Of a stretch of DNA of 44,161 bases, positions 15,583 through 23,841 are shown one piece after another; position 1 is the stretch's first letter; each line of letters begins with the position of its first letter. The stretch is taken from NCBI RefSeq assembly GCF_013817205.1, contig NZ_JACDDD010000017.1, forward strand, positions 7,603-51,763, given 5' to 3'. A model generated the notes under the pieces. It was not told where the DNA came from and did no database searches. It worked only from the letters and a program-made list of their open reading frames with translations. The DNA is from Polaromonas sp. GTDB lineage: Bacteria; Pseudomonadota; Gammaproteobacteria; Burkholderiales; Burkholderiaceae_C. A program made the translations under genes and the position numbers.

Positions 15583-16593
15583 TTATGCCGCCAGCATTTC
15601 GAGCTGGTTTTTCAGGGCCTCCGGAATCGTCAGCCCAGATTGCGTTGCCTGTTGCTCCAGGCCTGTCCTGCGCGCGCCCGCCAGGCGCACCCCGTCGTCG
15701 AGCAGCATCTCGGCGATCAGGGTTTCCATGCGGTCCTCATACACCTCCCGGCCAGCCAGCGCCCCGGGGTCTATCACCACAAAGGCCTGGCCGATGCGTG
15801 GCGCATCACCTTCATCGACGAAAAACGACGAGGCTTCGAAGCCGAACTGGGCACCGATGACGGCGGTCACCAGCAGCTCGACGATCAGCGCCAGCATGGA
15901 GCCCTTGGGGCTGCTGACGGCGCCCAGGGGCAGCATGGAGCCGGCCAGCCCGGCCTGCGCATCGGTGGTCGGCTGGCCCTTGCTGTCCAGCGCCCAGCCC
16001 AGGGGAATGGGACGGCCTTCCTTCGCCGCCAGCATCACCTTGCCGCGCGCGACTTCGCTGAGCGACAGGTCGATCATCAGCGGGTCGGCGTTGCGACGCG
16101 GAAAGGCCGCCGCCACCGGGTTGGTGCCGAAAATCGGGTGTTTGCCGCCCGCTGCCGGCATGGCCGCCGGCGAATTGGCAAAGCCCAGGCCGACCATGCC
16201 GGCGTCAGCCACGGCGCGCAAGTGATCCACCAGTACGCCGCAGTGGTGGCTGTTGGTGACGCCGGCAAAACACACACCCAGTGATTGGGCCGTGGTGATC
16301 GCGGTGGCCACCGCCAGATCGCAGGCGGGAAAGGCCAGGCCTTGGTTTGCATCGACCAGCAGGGCTGCGCCTTTGTGGCGGGCGATCACCGCCTGTGCAT
16401 GACCGTCGGCCCGGCCGTTGCGCAAATGCGTGGCGTACTGCGCCACGCGGCTCAGGCCGTGCGAGGCCAGGCCTTGCGCCTCGGCCCGGACCAAGGCCAG
16501 GGCCGTGCTGGCCGCCATGGCCTCGCCGGCGCCGGCCTTGCACAGTGCGCGTGTGACCAGCATGCGCGCTTCTTCCATCGACAGGTGAGACAT
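15583..16593 (-). CDS. comC: Ldh-family oxidoreductase, likely (R)-3-sulfolactate dehydrogenase
   Basis: A 336-residue member of the malate/L-lactate dehydrogenase type II family. Seen are GLASHGLSRVAQYATHLRNG, VTNSHHCGVLVDH, GTNPVAAAFP and the SSPKGSMLALIVELL block. In sulfolactate-degrading bacteria the family member next to SlcC and SuyAB is ComC, an NAD(P)H-dependent enzyme that reduces sulfopyruvate to (R)-sulfolactate. The assignment rests on that neighbourhood; family membership is clear, while substrate is inferred. Its ATG shares one base with the stop of the preceding slcC-like gene (TAATG), indicating coupling. Confidence 0.82.
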   Translation of the reverse strand: MSHLSMEEARMLVTRALCKAGAGEAMAASTALALVRAEAQGLASHGLSRVAQYATHLRNGRADGHAQAVIARHKGAALLVDANQGLAFPACDLAVATAITTAQSLGVCFAGVTNSHHCGVLVDHLRAVADAGMVGLGFANSPAAMPAAGGKHPIFGTNPVAAAFPRRNADPLMIDLSLSEVARGKVMLAAKEGRPIPLGWALDSKGQPTTDAQAGLAGSMLPLGAVSSPKGSMLALIVELLVTAVIGAQFGFEASSFFVDEGDAPRIGQAFVVIDPGALAGREVYEDRMETLIAEMLLDDGVRLAGARRTGLEQQATQSGLTIPEALKNQLEMLAA

Positions 16594-17528
16594 TACTTCA
16601 GGCTTTCCAGAATTTTGTCGGCGATCATGAACGAGACCCGCTCATTGGCCTGACGGCTGAGGCCGGACACATGTGGCGTCAGCAACAGCCGTGGACAATC
16701 CTGCAGCATCGCGCTGGGCTGCAGCGGCTCCACGTCAAACACATCGATGGCTGCGCCGCCCAGTCGCCCGGCGCGCAGGGCGACCGCCACAGCCGCCAGG
16801 TCCACGATGTGGCCGCGCGAGGTGTTGATCAGGATGGCGCCCGGTTTCATCGTCGCGATTCGGGCAGCGTTGAACAGGCCGCGCGTCGTGTCCACCAGCG
16901 GCACGTGCAGTGTCACTACGTCCGCGTTGGCCACCAGCTCATTCAAGCCTACGGCCTGCACACCCGCTTGGGCAAACGCAGGCGCATCCCTGGCCAGCAT
17001 GGCGTCGAAGGCGACGACCTTCATGCCCAAGGCTTGCGCCAGACGGGCGGTGGTCTGGCCGATGACGCCGAAACCGATGATGCCCAAGGTCTGGCCGGCC
17101 GTCTCGCGCCCCTCGCTCAAGGGGACGCGTGGCCACAGTCCTGCTGCCACCGCCGGGGTGGACGCATAAGCGGCGCGGAGCAGCATCATCGCGCTGGCGA
17201 GGACGTATTCGGCCACGCTGAGCGCGTTGGCGCCACTGGCCGGGATCACGCGCATGCGCCTGGCCTCGCAGCCGGCCACATCGATGTTGTCCAGTCCCAC
17301 GCCGAGCCGGCCCACTACCTTGCAGCGCCCCAAGGCCGAAAGCAGGGCGTTTCGCACCTGCGTGCGGTTGCGCACGATCAGCACTTCGGCGCGCTGCGCC
17401 TCGGTCATCAGACGCGGCATGTCATCTACCAGCACAGGGTCGTAGAGGACGTCGTGGTCGGCGGCCAGCTGCGCCACGGCGCGCTCGTCCATGAACTCGC
17501 TGATGACAATGCGTGCCCGCGCCGTCAC
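16593..17528 (-). CDS. slcC: D-isomer 2-hydroxyacid dehydrogenase, likely (S)-sulfolactate dehydrogenase
   Basis: A 311-residue NAD-dependent 2-hydroxyacid dehydrogenase. The nucleotide-binding loop is LGIIGFGVIGQTTARLAQAL. The catalytic Arg is in INTSRGHIVDL, Glu in the VFDVEPL context and His in LTPHVSGLS. Paired with SuyAB and a ComC-type enzyme, it fits SlcC, which oxidises (S)-sulfolactate to sulfopyruvate so that ComC can form the (R)-isomer. The start is GTG 17528 with AGGAG about 7 nt upstream; a longer frame to 17582 enters repeat-like DNA and is rejected. Substrate is inferred from context. Confidence 0.84.
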   Translation of the reverse strand: MTARARIVISEFMDERAVAQLAADHDVLYDPVLVDDMPRLMTEAQRAEVLIVRNRTQVRNALLSALGRCKVVGRLGVGLDNIDVAGCEARRMRVIPASGANALSVAEYVLASAMMLLRAAYASTPAVAAGLWPRVPLSEGRETAGQTLGIIGFGVIGQTTARLAQALGMKVVAFDAMLARDAPAFAQAGVQAVGLNELVANADVVTLHVPLVDTTRGLFNAARIATMKPGAILINTSRGHIVDLAAVAVALRAGRLGGAAIDVFDVEPLQPSAMLQDCPRLLLTPHVSGLSRQANERVSFMIADKILESLK

Positions 17529-17534
17529 GACCTC

Positions 17535-17661
17535 TCCTGGACAGGTGTAAAGGCTGGGCAATTTTCCGCCGGGCCGCCCCAAGAAAAATCAGCCCTTTCC
17601 CCCCGCGAATGGGTCAGCGCACTGCCGGCGGCCCGCGAAGCGACAAGCGTGGGGGCCATAT
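17535..17661. repeat. Repeat-like spacer between suyB and slcC
   Basis: This 133-bp gap contains GCCGGGCCGCCCC...CGCGAAGCGACAAGCGTGGGGGCC. It resembles, in degenerate form, the arms of the GC-rich repeat at 9268-9492 and in ctaA (compare GAAGAGTGTGGGGGC). No gene is seen. Confidence 0.5.
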
Positions 17662-18837
17662 TCAGGCGGATTCGAACAGGCGTGTCAGTACAAACTCGCG
17701 ATGTCCCAGTGCCTCAGCCGCCGTCAAGCGGCCGTTTGCCGTGCGCAACATGCTTTCCAGCAGCTTGTCACCCGCCTGGTCCAGCGTGATCTCGCGCTGC
17801 AGCAGCCCGGAGGTGTCCACATCGATGTGTTCGCTCATCAGACGCACTGTGCGCGGGTTGGAGCAGATCTTGATCACCGGGACAATCGCATTGCCGATCA
17901 CATTACCCTGGCCGGTGGGAAAGAAGTGCACGGCGTAGCCGGAAGCGGCGCACAACGTGACCATTTCGGCGGCAGCGCTCGACGAGTCCATGAACCACAG
18001 CCCCGGGTGGGTGGGCATCTCGGCCTTGTCAATGACGCCGTCCACCGTGCATTTCTTGCCGATTTTCTGGATGTTGCCAAGCGCTTTTTCCTCGATGGTG
18101 GTCAGGCCACCCGCGATGTTGCCCTTAGTAGGCTGCGAGTCCGACAGGTCGCTGGTCTTGTGGCGGTCAATCATGGCCTGGTAGCGATCAAACATGAACA
18201 TGAAGCGCTCGCGCACGGCATCGTTGGCGCAGCGGTCGGCAACGATTTTTTCCCCGCCGGTGATTTCGGAGGTTTCGCCGAAACACAGGTGGTTGCCCAG
18301 CGGGTGCAGCTTGTCGAAGGCGTTGCCAACGGTCGGGTTGGCGCCGCAGCCGGAGGTGGTGTCTGACTCGCCGCACTTGGTGGAAACCCAGAGGTCAGAG
18401 ATCGGGCAGACCTCGCGCTGCTTTTCGCTGGCCCACTGCACATATTCGCGTGCCGCTTTGGAGGCACGCATGATGGTCTCGTGGTCGCCATGGCCTTCGA
18501 TGCCGAAGCCCGTCACCGGCTTGCCGGTCGTGGCGATACCGTCCACCACCTTCTTGGTCCAGCTGTCCTCAATGCCGATGACCACGACGGCGGCGACGTT
18601 GGGGTTGCAGCCCGCGCCGATCAGTGTGCGGAAATGCAATTCCAGGTCGGCACCGAACTGTAGCCGGCCGTAGGGGTGCGGAATCGCCATTGCGCCCTTG
18701 ATGTTGTGGGCCACGGCCTCGGCCGCGGCATTGGACAGGTCGTCCAGCGGGAGAATGATCACGTGGTTGCGCACGCCGACCCGGCCGTTTTCGCGGCGGT
18801 AGCCGAGGAAAGTGGTGTTTTTATCGATGACTGACAT
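17662..18837 (-). CDS. suyB: (2R)-sulfolactate sulfo-lyase, large (beta) subunit
   Basis: A 391-residue UxaA/altronate dehydratase-like lyase subunit. The N-terminal [20 protein letters not shown], then [36 protein letters not shown] and [20 protein letters not shown] are typical; cysteines in the KCGESD and SGCGAN segments are candidate iron or metal ligands. With SuyA it cleaves (R)-3-sulfolactate to pyruvate and sulfite in the cytoplasm. The length and the adjacent small SuyA-like gene favour sulfolactate over altronate or galactarate. AAGGA precedes the ATG. Confidence 0.9.
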   Translation of the reverse strand: MSVIDKNTTFLGYRRENGRVGVRNHVIILPLDDLSNAAAEAVAHNIKGAMAIPHPYGRLQFGADLELHFRTLIGAGCNPNVAAVVVIGIEDSWTKKVVDGIATTGKPVTGFGIEGHGDHETIMRASKAAREYVQWASEKQREVCPISDLWVSTKCGESDTTSGCGANPTVGNAFDKLHPLGNHLCFGETSEITGGEKIVADRCANDAVRERFMFMFDRYQAMIDRHKTSDLSDSQPTKGNIAGGLTTIEEKALGNIQKIGKKCTVDGVIDKAEMPTHPGLWFMDSSSAAAEMVTLCAASGYAVHFFPTGQGNVIGNAIVPVIKICSNPRTVRLMSEHIDVDTSGLLQREITLDQAGDKLLESMLRTANGRLTAAEALGHREFVLTRLFESA

Positions 18838-18976
18838 GGCATGTTCCTTGATGAATTATTTTTCAGTGATCGCCGTGGATCTGACCCAGCGTGACCGCTT
18901 CGCCTTCGCGTGCAAAGACCCAGGCCACTGGCGATGCCCACCCTGGTGGCAGGCGGCCGCAGGCCGCTTCGGGGGG
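18838..18976. repeat. Spacer with degenerate GC-rich repeat between suyA and suyB
   Basis: The gap of 139 bp is long for two subunit genes of one enzyme. It contains GGCGGCCGCAGGCCGCTTCGGGGGG (about 18951-18975), which recalls the repeat arms near ctaA. No gene or terminator is visible. Confidence 0.4.
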
Positions 18977-19258
18977 TCACCAGCGTTTTGTCTTGATGTT
19001 GTGTACGTGCGCGTGCTGGCCGGCCTTGATGTCGGCCACGACCTTGCCCATGTCGATGCCGTATTTCCAGACGGTGTCGCCGGTGGCCATGTCCTTGAGT
19101 GCCACCTTGTGGCCGATGGGAATGTCCTGCTGCGCTTTCACATCGATCATGCGGTCTTCATCCATGATCCAGCCGGTCATGTCCATGCCCGACTTCACAC
19201 CTTCCACCACCACCACCGCCACGGTGTCTCTGGCGTCATGCAATACAAAATGAATCAT
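18977..19258 (-). CDS. suyA: (2R)-sulfolactate sulfo-lyase, small (alpha) subunit
   Basis: A 93-residue SAF-domain-like protein starting MIHFVLHDARDTVAVVVVEG. The following IPIGHKVALKDMATGDTVWKYG is characteristic of the small subunit of UxaA-type lyases, and QHAHVHNIKTKRW is the family's conserved C-terminal motif. SuyA forms the sulfo-lyase with SuyB. ATG 19258 follows CGGGGAAAC; the frame extends upstream into the divergent promoter region and that part is rejected. It is first in the minus-strand operon, 28 nt downstream of a predicted transcription start. Confidence 0.9.
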   Translation of the reverse strand: MIHFVLHDARDTVAVVVVEGVKSGMDMTGWIMDEDRMIDVKAQQDIPIGHKVALKDMATGDTVWKYGIDMGKVVADIKAGQHAHVHNIKTKRW

Positions 19259-19292
19259 TGTTTCCCCGAGGACATAGTTGAATCGAGTCCTC

Positions 19293-19320
19293 AGTCTAGG
19301 CCACCGGAAGAGCCTGTCAA
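19293..19320 (-). promoter_or_regulatory. Sigma70-like promoter for the suyA operon
   Basis: On the minus strand TTGACA (complement of 19315-19320) is followed, after a 16-nt spacer, by TAGACT (complement of 19293-19298). This gives a perfect -35 and a 4/6 -10. The predicted start near 19286 leaves a leader of about 28 nt before suyA. Confidence 0.7.
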
Positions 19321-19321
19321 T

Positions 19322-19341
19322 CAACTCATATAAATGACTTG
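19322..19341. promoter_or_regulatory. Candidate SuyR operator (8-4-8 dyad)
   Basis: CAACTCAT-ATAA-ATGACTTG is an inverted repeat with one mismatch. It adjoins the suyA -35 element and contains TATAAA (19329-19334), a possible -10 for suyR. Its position between divergent suyA and a GntR gene fits an autoregulatory operator. This is inferred from symmetry and place only. Confidence 0.5.
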
Positions 19342-19374
19342 TACTGGACCTGAGCGCGATGTTCAAATGGCGAA

Positions 19375-20163
19375 GTGCAGACCAACAAAAAATCCGTTCT
19401 CCCGAAAGTGGCGGCGGCAGATGATTCGCTGCCGCTGTATCGCCAGGTCAAGCGAGAACTGCAGAAAATCATTGAAGACGGCCACTACGGGCCGGGAAGG
19501 CCCCTGCCCAGCGAAGCCACGCTGGCCCTGGCCCTGCAGGTCAGCATCGGTACCCTGCGCCATGCAGTGGACGAGCTGGTGCATGAACATGTGCTGGTGC
19601 GCCGCCAGGGCAAGGGGACCTTTGTCGCGCCGCACAATCGCGCGCGTTTCATGTTCCAGTTCTTTCATGTGGAGCCGCGCTGGGACCCGGAAGATGACAT
19701 GCCCCAGGAGCAGGTTTTTCCGGACATTGATTGCATCGCCTTTGCGCGCGAGCACGCCGATGAGGCCGAGGCGAAGGCCCTGCGCATCAAGCCCGGTGAA
19801 GCCGTGTTCCGGATAGAAAACAAGCTGGCGCTGCGTGGTCGTGTGGTGCTGCATGACCGGTTGACCTTGTCCGCAGCCATGTTCCGCCATCTCACCGAGA
19901 AGCGGTTTTCCGGGCGGCCCAGCACCATTTACGCGCTGTTTCAGACCGACTTCGGCATCACCGTGTTGCGCGCGCAGGAACGCGCCCGCGCGGTCGCGGC
20001 GGGCAGTGCGGTAGCGCGTGTACTGGGCCTGCCGGCAGGCACGCCGGTGATGGAAGTGCACCGGATGGCGCTGACCTTTGGCGACCGCCCCGTGGAGTAC
20101 CGCGTCTCGACCATCAACACACAGGCACATGACTACGTCAGCATGTTGCCAAAGACGTCATGA
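19375..20163 (+). CDS. suyR: GntR (HutC subfamily) transcriptional regulator of the sulfolactate module
   Basis: A 262-residue regulator. The N-terminal winged helix (LPLYRQVKRELQKIIEDG, then LPSEATLALALQVSIGTLRH and VRRQGKGTFVAPH) is followed by a UTRA ligand domain of the HutC type (EAVFRIENKLALRGRVVLHD, MEVHRMALTFGDRPVEYRVS). It is divergent from suyA and overlaps the exporter gene by ATGA, so it likely controls the operon and itself in response to sulfolactate or a derivative. GTG 19375 is the only start in reach. SuyR is a positional name. Confidence 0.85.
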   Translation: MQTNKKSVLPKVAAADDSLPLYRQVKRELQKIIEDGHYGPGRPLPSEATLALALQVSIGTLRHAVDELVHEHVLVRRQGKGTFVAPHNRARFMFQFFHVEPRWDPEDDMPQEQVFPDIDCIAFAREHADEAEAKALRIKPGEAVFRIENKLALRGRVVLHDRLTLSAAMFRHLTEKRFSGRPSTIYALFQTDFGITVLRAQERARAVAAGSAVARVLGLPAGTPVMEVHRMALTFGDRPVEYRVSTINTQAHDYVSMLPKTS

Positions 20164-21188
20164 GCCCGGGGAGGGTCATTGGCCGCTGGCGCACGCAAAT
20201 AGGTGCGCATTTTCCCGGCGTGCTGGTGTGTGGGGTGATCGCTCTCGCGGCCACTTTTGTGTCAGAGCACTATGGCGGCCCGCAGCTGCTGTATGCGCTG
20301 CTGATCGGCCTGGCCTTCCATTTTCTCAATGGCGATCCGCGCGTGGTCCAGGGCATCAACTTTTGCGGCCGCACGGTGCTGCGGGTCGGCGTGGCTTTAC
20401 TGGGTGCGCGCATCACCTTTGGGCAAGTGGCCGAGCTTGGCCTGCAGACGGCAATGCTGATGGTGCTGGCGGTGGTGCTGACCATCGTTTTTGGCCTGCT
20501 GCTGGCGCGCTGGCTGGGCTGCGCGCGTGACGAAGGGGTGTTGACCGGCAGTGCGGTCGCCATCTGCGGCGCGTCGGCTGCGCTGGCGGTCTCATCGGTG
20601 CTGCCGCAGACCCGCGAGAACGAACGTTTCACCCTGCTGGCCGTGGTCGGCGTGACGGTGCTGTCCACCGTCGCCATGGTGATCTACCCCTTCAGCCTGA
20701 ATGCCATCGGCTTGACACCGGCGCAGGCCGGCATCGTGCTTGGCGGCTCCATTCATGACGTGGCGCAGGTGGTAGCCGCAGGCATGATGCTGGGCCCGCA
20801 GGCCGGTGACACCGCGACGCTGGTCAAGCTGTTTCGGGTGATGCTGCTGATGCCGGTGGTGCTGGTGATCGCAGTGCTTTACCGCAAGCATCCGGGCGTC
20901 AAAACGCCGGACACCGAGGTGCCACTGATCCCGGGCTTTTTGCTTGCCTTCATCGTACTGGTCATGCTCGCAAGTGTGGGCACCATCACCCCCGACATGA
21001 CGCGGGTGGCGGGAGACGCTTCGCGCTGGATGTTGGTCACCGCGATTGCCGCGGCCGGTGTCAAGACCAGCTTTCAGGACCTGCTGAAGCTGGGCTGGAA
21101 GCCGGTGGCCTTGCTGCTGGGCGAAACGGTGTTTATCGTCGCTCTGGTGGTGGCCGGCGTGTTGCTGATGGGCCTGGGCCAAGTCTGA
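20160..21188 (+). CDS. YeiH/PSE family exporter (putative sulfate/sulfite exporter)
   Basis: A 342-residue protein with about ten membrane helices. The family blocks GRTVLRVGVALLGARITFGQ, TGSAVAICGASAALAVSSVL, GGSIHDVAQVVAAGMMLG and AIAAAGVKTSFQDLLKLG are clear. Members adjacent to suyAB (as in Paracoccus pantotrophus) have been proposed to export the sulfate or sulfite produced from sulfolactate. Here it is translationally coupled to the GntR regulator, which supports the same role. The transported ion is not shown by sequence. It ends 1 bp before the convergent ftsY stop, with no terminator between. Confidence 0.86.
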   Translation: MSPGRVIGRWRTQIGAHFPGVLVCGVIALAATFVSEHYGGPQLLYALLIGLAFHFLNGDPRVVQGINFCGRTVLRVGVALLGARITFGQVAELGLQTAMLMVLAVVLTIVFGLLLARWLGCARDEGVLTGSAVAICGASAALAVSSVLPQTRENERFTLLAVVGVTVLSTVAMVIYPFSLNAIGLTPAQAGIVLGGSIHDVAQVVAAGMMLGPQAGDTATLVKLFRVMLLMPVVLVIAVLYRKHPGVKTPDTEVPLIPGFLLAFIVLVMLASVGTITPDMTRVAGDASRWMLVTAIAAAGVKTSFQDLLKLGWKPVALLLGETVFIVALVVAGVLLMGLGQV

Positions 21189-21189
21189 C

Positions 21190-22311
21190 TCAGGCCAGCA
21201 GGGCTTGGGAAAACTCGCGCGCGTTGAAGGTTTCGAGGTCTTCGAGTTTTTCGCCAACACCGATGAAATACACCGGCACGGGCTTGAGCCCCGGCGAGGT
21301 TTTGACGCGCTCGTGCGCCCAGAGTGCAATCGCCGCGAGCACACCGCCCTTGGCCGTGCCGTCAAGCTTGGTCACGATCAGACCGGTCAGTTGCAGGATG
21401 TCATCAAAAGCCTTGACCTGGCTCAGCGCGTTCTGGCCGGTGTTGCCGTCAATCACCAGAAGAATTTCGTGCGGTGCCGTGCCATCTGCCTTGCTGACCA
21501 CACGCTTGATCTTGCGCAGCTCTTCCATCAGGTGCAGCTGCGTCGGCAGGCGCCCCGCAGTATCGACCAGCACCACGTCCTTGCCGCGCGCCTTGCCGGC
21601 GCTGACGGCGTCGAAACTCACAGCTGCCGGGTCACCGCCTTCCTGGCTGACGATCTCGACCATGTTGCGGTCGGCCCAGACCTCGAGCTGCTCGCGCGCG
21701 GCCGCACGAAAGGTATCGGCCGCTGCCAGCAGCACGGACGCGCCTTCACTGGCCAAGTGCCGCGTGAGCTTGCCGATGGAGGTGGTTTTGCCGGCGCCAT
21801 TGACGCCGGCGACCATGATCACCGTGGGCTTGAATTCGCCGATCACCAGCGCCTGCTCCAGCGGTTTGAGCAACTGCGTCAGCGCGTCGGTCAGTATGTT
21901 TTTCACGGCCACCGGATGGGTGACGCCGCTGTCCTTCACGCGGCGCCTCACCTCATCAAGCAGATAGGTGGTGGCGCCGGTGCCGGCATCGGCCATCAGC
22001 AGTGCTGATTCGAGGTCCTCGTACAGCTCCTCGTTGATCTGTGTGCCGGTGAACACGCCCGAGATGCTGGCGCCCGTCTTGTGCAGGCCCGAGCGGAGTT
22101 TGCTGACCCAATGCTCGCGCACTGCGGGCTGGGCACCGGGCAGCGGGATCTCGATCGGTGTGACCAGCGCACTGCCGATGAGACTGCCGCCCGGCAAGGG
22201 TGCGGGCGCCGGGCCCGGCGCAGCGATGTCGGGGGTGGGGAACGGCGGTGGCGCTGTCGGGGCGGCAGCGGGGGCGTCGGCAGGGTTTTTTTTCTTGAAG
22301 AAACTGAACAT
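21190..22311 (-). CDS. ftsY: Signal recognition particle receptor FtsY
   Basis: A 373-residue SRP receptor GTPase for co-translational targeting to the inner membrane. The N-terminus MFSFFKKKNPADAP is amphipathic and basic, then a proline/alanine-rich linker, the N domain (EELYEDLESALLMADAG) and the G domain with MVAGVNGAGKTTSIGKL (P-loop), DTAGRLPTQ and TKLDGTAKGG. Complete and of normal length. It is convergent with the exporter gene and divergent from the M16 protease pair. Confidence 0.97.
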   Translation of the reverse strand: MFSFFKKKNPADAPAAAPTAPPPFPTPDIAAPGPAPAPLPGGSLIGSALVTPIEIPLPGAQPAVREHWVSKLRSGLHKTGASISGVFTGTQINEELYEDLESALLMADAGTGATTYLLDEVRRRVKDSGVTHPVAVKNILTDALTQLLKPLEQALVIGEFKPTVIMVAGVNGAGKTTSIGKLTRHLASEGASVLLAAADTFRAAAREQLEVWADRNMVEIVSQEGGDPAAVSFDAVSAGKARGKDVVLVDTAGRLPTQLHLMEELRKIKRVVSKADGTAPHEILLVIDGNTGQNALSQVKAFDDILQLTGLIVTKLDGTAKGGVLAAIALWAHERVKTSPGLKPVPVYFIGVGEKLEDLETFNAREFSQALLA

Positions 22312-22363
22312 TGGGTGTGCTTTGGAGTCACACTATTCTATGAAACACAGGGGACGGCACTTC

Positions 22364-23809
22364 ATGGGGTTATTGAATCGATCTTTCGCTGCATGGCGCG
22401 GCGCCGGCTTGCCACTGGCCTTGTGCCTCTTTCTTTCTCCCTTGGCCGTCCATGCGCAGCCGGCCGTTTTGCCCTCCGCATCGGTCACGCAGTTCCAGCT
22501 GGCCAACGGCATGACGGTGATTGTCAAGACCGACAGGCGGGCGCCGACGGCTGCCCACATGCTCTGGGTGAGGGTCGGCTCCATGGACGAGGTCGATGGC
22601 ACCAGTGGGGTGGCGCACGTGCTGGAACACATGATGTTCAAAGGCACGCCCGATCTCAAGCCGGGTGAATTTTCGCGCCGTGTGGCGGCGCTGGGGGGCC
22701 GTGAAAACGCCTTCACTTCGCGCGACGCCACCGGTTATTACCAGCAAATTCCCTCGGACAAGCTCGAGGACGTGATGCGTCTGGAGGCAGACCGTTTTGC
22801 GCGCAACCAGTGGGCCGACGACGAGTTCAAACGCGAGCTTGAAGTGGTCAAGGAAGAGCGCCGGCTGCGCACCGAAGACGCGCCGCGCGCGCTGATGTAC
22901 GAGACTGCGAACGCCATCACCTTTCTGGCCTCGCCTTACCGCCGGCCGGTGGTCGGGTGGATGAGTGACCTGGACGCGATGACCCCTGACGATGCCCGCG
23001 CCTTTTATCGGCGCTGGTATGTGCCCGCCAATGCGGCGGTGGTGGTGGCCGGCGATGTGGACGTGGCGCAGGTGCGGCGGCTGGCCGAGAAATATTACGG
23101 CAGCATTCCGGCCGGCGCCGTGCCCACGCGCAAGCCACGTGTCGAGCCCGCGCAGAGCGGCTTGCGCAAACTCGATTTCAAGGCGCCTGCCAGCCAGGCC
23201 TATGTGAGCCTGTCCTTCAAGGTGCCCGGCCTGCGCACGCCGGGGGCGGGTGCTGGCACCGGTGAAGCCTTCAACCGGGATGCGTTGGCCCTGACGGTGC
23301 TGTCGGCGGTGCTCGACGGTTACACCGGCGCGAGGTTGGACCGTGCGCTGACCCAGGGCGACCAGCGCCTGGCTGACAGCGCAGGCGCCTCCAACGGCCT
23401 CATCGGCCGGGGGCCCCAGCTGTTTTCATTGGACGGCGTGCCGGCCGAGGGCAAGACCGCGCAGCAGGTCAGCGACGCCCTGCGCGCGCAGGTCGCGCGG
23501 GTGGCCAGCGAAGGCGTCAGCGAGGCCGAGCTCAAGCGCGTGAAGACCCAGTGGATCGCCAGTGAAACCTACAAGCTCGACGCAGTGTTCAGCCAGGCGC
23601 GCCAGCTCGGCTCCTACTGGATCAACGACTTGCCGCTGGACACCGACGAACGCCTGATCAGCCAGTTGCGCAGCATCTCGGCGGCCGAGGTGCAAGCTGT
23701 GGCCGCGCGTTATTTTGGCGACGATCAGCTGACCATTGCAACCCTGCTGCCGCAAGCGCCCGATCCGTCGCGCCAGCCACGCGCGCCATCTGCAGCGGTT
23801 CGCCATTGA
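22364..23809 (+). CDS. M16 family zinc metallopeptidase, active subunit
   Basis: A 481-residue pitrilysin-type protein. The signal peptide (LPLALCLFLSPLAVHAQ) is followed by the inverted zinc motif HVLEHMMFKGTP (HxxEH) and the downstream ELEVVKEERR glutamate ligand. It is an exported protease presumed to work with the next gene. ATG 22364 has GGGGA 9 nt upstream; ATG 22340 in the same frame (489 aa) is the alternative. The two genes are adjacent as catalytic and non-catalytic partners, as is usual in Proteobacteria. Substrate unknown. Confidence 0.9.
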   Translation: MGLLNRSFAAWRGAGLPLALCLFLSPLAVHAQPAVLPSASVTQFQLANGMTVIVKTDRRAPTAAHMLWVRVGSMDEVDGTSGVAHVLEHMMFKGTPDLKPGEFSRRVAALGGRENAFTSRDATGYYQQIPSDKLEDVMRLEADRFARNQWADDEFKRELEVVKEERRLRTEDAPRALMYETANAITFLASPYRRPVVGWMSDLDAMTPDDARAFYRRWYVPANAAVVVAGDVDVAQVRRLAEKYYGSIPAGAVPTRKPRVEPAQSGLRKLDFKAPASQAYVSLSFKVPGLRTPGAGAGTGEAFNRDALALTVLSAVLDGYTGARLDRALTQGDQRLADSAGASNGLIGRGPQLFSLDGVPAEGKTAQQVSDALRAQVARVASEGVSEAELKRVKTQWIASETYKLDAVFSQARQLGSYWINDLPLDTDERLISQLRSISAAEVQAVAARYFGDDQLTIATLLPQAPDPSRQPRAPSAAVRH

Positions 23810-23841
23810 GCTGCTGGCTTTTCTCATCGATTATTCGGGAC

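Noticed and set aside
17662..18837. SuyB-like protein as altronate or galactarate dehydratase
   Set aside because: The neighbours (small SuyA-type gene, two sulfolactate-type dehydrogenases, YeiH exporter) and absence of uronate genes favour sulfo-lyase, though sequence alone places it only in the UxaA superfamily.
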